This document shows positions 62,601 through 64,000 of a stretch of 64,000 bases of DNA, piece by piece. Made by a program: the position numbers and the translations under genes. Numbering within the stretch: position 1 is the first letter of the stretch; each line of letters opens with the position of its first letter. The notes beneath the pieces were generated by a model. That model was not told the DNA's origin. It saw nothing but the letters and a program-made list of their open reading frames with translations, and ran no database searches. The stretch spans positions 1 through 64,000 of the forward strand of contig NZ_LVEM01000008.1 of NCBI RefSeq assembly GCF_001641335.1. The letters are read 5' to 3'. This stretch comes from Bradyrhizobium stylosanthis (GTDB taxonomy: Bacteria > Pseudomonadota > Alphaproteobacteria > Rhizobiales > Xanthobacteraceae).

Positions 62601-62755
62601 CTGCACTCAGCCGAAGGGCGGTGGGCACGGCCGTATTCGCCGGCATGCTGGCGGCAAGCACGATCGGAATTTTCCTGGTGCCGATGCTCTACGTGATTTT
62701 CCAGCGCCTGCGCGAGCGCGCAAAGTCGGCTTTCAAACCAAGCCGTCGGCCATGA
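59627..62755 (+). CDS. RND-family multidrug efflux permease (HAE1/AcrB type)
   Basis: 1042 residues, the usual size. It begins with the family start ISGIFVDRPRLSMVIALVIV; twelve membrane helices and two large periplasmic loops are present. Proton-relay aspartates are in TM4 (GIVVDDAIVVVENVERVM), and the C-terminal half has GLVVLIALAAKNGILIVEFAKE. With the adaptor it exports hydrophobic compounds. No TolC-like gene follows, so the channel must come from elsewhere. Confidence 0.95.
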   Translation: MISGIFVDRPRLSMVIALVIVIAGALALMQIPVAQFPDIVPPQVTVAGNFPGASAEVVESSVAQPLEAQVIGVDRALYMKSTSGNDGSYTLTVSFALGTNPDINTVNVNNRVQSALSQLPTEVQQQGVTVQKRSSSILQFLVLYSADGKQDPLFITNYAIINVLDAIASTPGVGQVNLFARMNYSMRIWFDTQRLTSLNLTPSDVIAAIRTQSVQAPVGRIGARPISDDQQFQFNVQTLGRLASVDQFANIVLRANPDGSSLLVKDVARVEIGAQNLDSEARIDGRAAVPIAIYLAPGANAVTTARAVAQTMQRLSTRFPPGLSHLVQYDSTSFVRDTIAEVLTTLGEAFVLVVIVVYLFLGNIRATAIPAIAVPVSLIGTFAVLLVFGYSANTVSLLAMVLAIGIVVDDAIVVVENVERVMAEEPDLSPAEASKKAMSQITAPIFAITLVLLSVFVPIAFIPGISGTLFRQFAVTISAAMTISALNALTLSPALCALLLRHGGPRRGIMGRVLGGIDWLRDRYSGGVRHLVRRASLSLLLVAVFAGGIFGLSLVTPTGFLPEEDQGAFFTSVQLPDGASVARTSEVTRQVEDVLKQMPAVDHVLAVIGFSLLDGASEPNSALVVSRLKPFADRKAAADSAQALIAKMFAAGAQIRQANVLPFNLPPIIGLSTGGGFEYQLQALEGQSPAAISSVTNALIGAANADPRLARVFSTFTATNPSLYLDIDRRKAQALGVTVSDVFTALQATLGGIYVNNFNLFGRTWQVNLQGEAFDRSDTSDIWRIYVRNNGGQMVPLRSLAGLKIVTGPQVITRYNNYRSVTVNGSPAPSVSSGTALAAMAEISENVLPAGYGFAWTGTAYQEQAAAGQTGIVLMLAVLFAYLFLVALYESMVIPIPVLLSVIVGVLGSYLGIKIARLNLDLYGQIGLVVLIALAAKNGILIVEFAKEQREAGVALDEAAVQGAHMRFRAVMMTSVAFILGLVPLVIATGAAALSRRAVGTAVFAGMLAASTIGIFLVPMLYVIFQRLRERAKSAFKPSRRP

Positions 62756-62802
62756 CGGCGCTGGGCATTGCGTGGTGTTTGCAGCAAGGCGCAGGCAGGC
62801 GC

Positions 62803-63486
62803 CTATTTCGTCCCGCTCCTGGTTCCAGCAGTCGTTGCGCGGCCGCTTGCCGAAAGGCCGAGGACCATGTCCGAGAACCGCTCGCCTTGCACCAGAACGT
62901 GGTCGTGAAGCCGCGTCGCGGCGAGTTGCTCGTCACCGGCACGGATCGCTTCGAGAACCCCGGCGTGCTCCTGGAGCGATTGCAAGAGACGATTGCGCGC
63001 CCGAAGCTGGATGCGGCGATATGCGCTCAGGCGCTTGTGCAGGGCGAAGGCCTGATCGGCGAGGAAGCTGTTGCGGCTGGCGCGATAGATCGCTTCGTGA
63101 AAATTGCGGTTGTCTGCGTAGTACTGCTCGCTGTCGCCTTCGCGCGCGGCGATCTCGCAGGCACGGTGCGCCGCCTCCATCGCCGCGTCATTGTCCGGCG
63201 TCAGCCGGCGCGCGGCCAGCCGTCCGCACGCGCTCTCGATCTCGGCCATGGTCTCGAACATCTCGAACAGCCGGGTCGGTGACGGGACGCTGACGATCGC
63301 GCCCCGGCGGGGGCGGACATCGATGAAGCCTTCGGCGCCGAGCTGAAGCAGCGCCTCCCGAATGGGGGTCCGCGACACCCCGAATCGCTCAGCGAGCGAG
63401 GCCTCGTCCAGCCGATCGCCCGGCAGGAATTCCCCTGCAATCACAGCGTCTTCGATCGACTGCTTCAGTCTGAAGGCCTGGCTCAT
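62803..63486 (-). CDS. GntR-family regulator (FadR subfamily)
   Basis: 227 residues from the ATG at 63486, preferred over an upstream in-frame start at 63534 because the family begins shortly before its winged helix. Winged-helix domain about 5-65 (LDEASLAERFGVSRTPIREALLQL), then an all-helical FCD effector domain with metal-ligand-like residues (DNRNFHEAIYRAS). It diverges from a TRAP transporter gene and most likely controls it. Confidence 0.9.
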   Translation of the reverse strand: MSQAFRLKQSIEDAVIAGEFLPGDRLDEASLAERFGVSRTPIREALLQLGAEGFIDVRPRRGAIVSVPSPTRLFEMFETMAEIESACGRLAARRLTPDNDAAMEAAHRACEIAAREGDSEQYYADNRNFHEAIYRASRNSFLADQAFALHKRLSAYRRIQLRARNRLLQSLQEHAGVLEAIRAGDEQLAATRLHDHVLVQGERFSDMVLGLSASGRATTAGTRSGTK

Positions 63487-63522
63487 CGTATACACCTGAT
63501 CCCAAGATTCCATACCACATGC

Positions 63523-63568
63523 TTGACAAAACATACAGCATGCAGTTCATATATGAATTGTATGCAAT
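63523..63568 (+). promoter_or_regulatory. Candidate promoter and GntR operator of TRAP gene
   Basis: TTGACA at 63523-63528 fits a -35 element, with TTCATA/TCATAT at 63546-63552 after 17-18 bp as a weak -10. Just downstream, ATTGTATGCAAT (63557-63568) has arms ATTG/CAAT and resembles FadR-subfamily sites of the TTGTATNCAA kind. A related core, GTATAC, lies at 63488-63493 next to the regulator start. Confidence 0.45.
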
Positions 63569-63609
63569 ATTAGAATTAAAAAATGCAATCAGGCAACGGG
63601 AGGTATGGA

Positions 63610-64000
63610 ATGAGGATGTCACGACGCCAGGCCTTGGCCCTGGGAATCGCAGCCCCGGCGCTGCTCCGGTCCGGAGAGGCGCGCGCGGCCACGGCCCTGA
63701 AGATCTCGCACCAGTTTCCGGGAGGCACAGCGACCGAGGGCGATTTCCGCGACCGGCTTTGCCGGCGCTTCGCGGCGCTGATCCAGGAGCGCAGCAAAGG
63801 CGCGATGACCGCCGAGATCTATCCGGGCTCGTCGCTGATGAAGACCAACGCGCAGGTTTCGGCGATGCGCAAAGGCGCGCTCGACATGAGCCTCATTCCG
63901 ATCTCCTACGCCGGCGGCGATCTTCCCGAACTCAACATCGGCCTGATGCCGGGTCTCGTCACCGGTTACGACGAAGGCCTCGGCTGGAAGAACAAGCCGA
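63610..64000 (+). CDS. TRAP transporter substrate-binding protein (DctP family), partial
   Basis: The first 130 residues are visible; the gene runs off the right edge. The ATG at 63610 follows GGGAGG by six bases. A twin-arginine signal (MSRRQALALGIAAPALL, cleavage after EARA) precedes the DctP-like start LKISHQFPGGTATEGDFRDR and the typical YPGSSLMKTNAQVSAMRKGALDM. It would bind an organic acid in the periplasm for a TRAP permease encoded beyond the window. Confidence 0.88.
   Translation, partial: MRMSRRQALALGIAAPALLRSGEARAATALKISHQFPGGTATEGDFRDRLCRRFAALIQERSKGAMTAEIYPGSSLMKTNAQVSAMRKGALDMSLIPISYAGGDLPELNIGLMPGLVTGYDEGLGWKNKP

Overview
The window reads as chromosomal DNA of a Bradyrhizobium-like alphaproteobacterium (Hyphomicrobiales). 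The grounds are uniformly high GC, dense four- and eight-base gene overlaps, many ABC uptake systems, and families common in that group (DUF6894, DUF992, HdeD, HupE/UreJ, paired LuxR-type response regulators, an orphan GspN-like protein). No rRNA, tRNA, CRISPR array, insertion sequence or integrase was seen. Both ends are cut inside genes.

Layout. (1) 1-1.5 kb: a reverse-strand gene for a very repetitive Ser/Thr/Asn/Gly protein that runs off the left edge. (2) 2.0-7.9 kb, reverse: a trehalose-utilisation-like operon of solute-binding protein, two permeases, Gfo/Idh/MocA dehydrogenase, ThuA-like protein and LacI regulator, with no ATPase gene; a divergent SDR dehydrogenase lies at 8.1 kb. (3) 9.1-31.1 kb, forward: about 20 tightly packed genes that look like one uptake and catabolic system. 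It holds a branched-chain-type ABC transporter whose second ATPase is fused to a Tm-1-like/UPF0261 domain, a PEP-hydrolase-family TIM barrel, an AraC regulator, a giant flotillin, two SRPBCC (CoxG-like) proteins, a molybdenum hydroxylase with its large subunit split in two, MoxR and VWA maturation proteins, three lactonase-type hydrolases (one fused to an isochorismatase-like domain), and an azoreductase-like flavoprotein. I do not recognise the pathway; it is the best candidate here for an undescribed system.

(4) 31.3-43.9 kb: a probable nickel locus. A TonB-dependent receptor is preceded by a perfect NikR-type operator (GTATGA-N16-TCATAC). Nearby are a membrane/spermidine-synthase fusion, a 2OG-Fe(II) oxygenase, a secreted PHP-like protein with a His/Asp-rich tail, a parvulin-like protein and three consecutive HupE/UreJ-family membrane proteins. 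(5) 43.9-49.5 kb: a sensor kinase with two paralogous response regulators, a small outer-membrane barrel with a small secreted partner, and arginine deiminase.

(6) 49.5-62.8 kb: stress and envelope genes: two ArcD-like permeases, DUF1269, BI-1/YccA, AI-2E family, DUF992, HdeD, a Tat-exported Gly/Trp-rich protein and an RND efflux adaptor and pump with no outer-membrane factor alongside. (7) 62.8-64 kb: a GntR/FadR-type regulator divergent from a TRAP transporter binding protein cut by the right edge. Start codons were chosen from ribosome-binding sites and overlaps, and functions are family-level unless stated.
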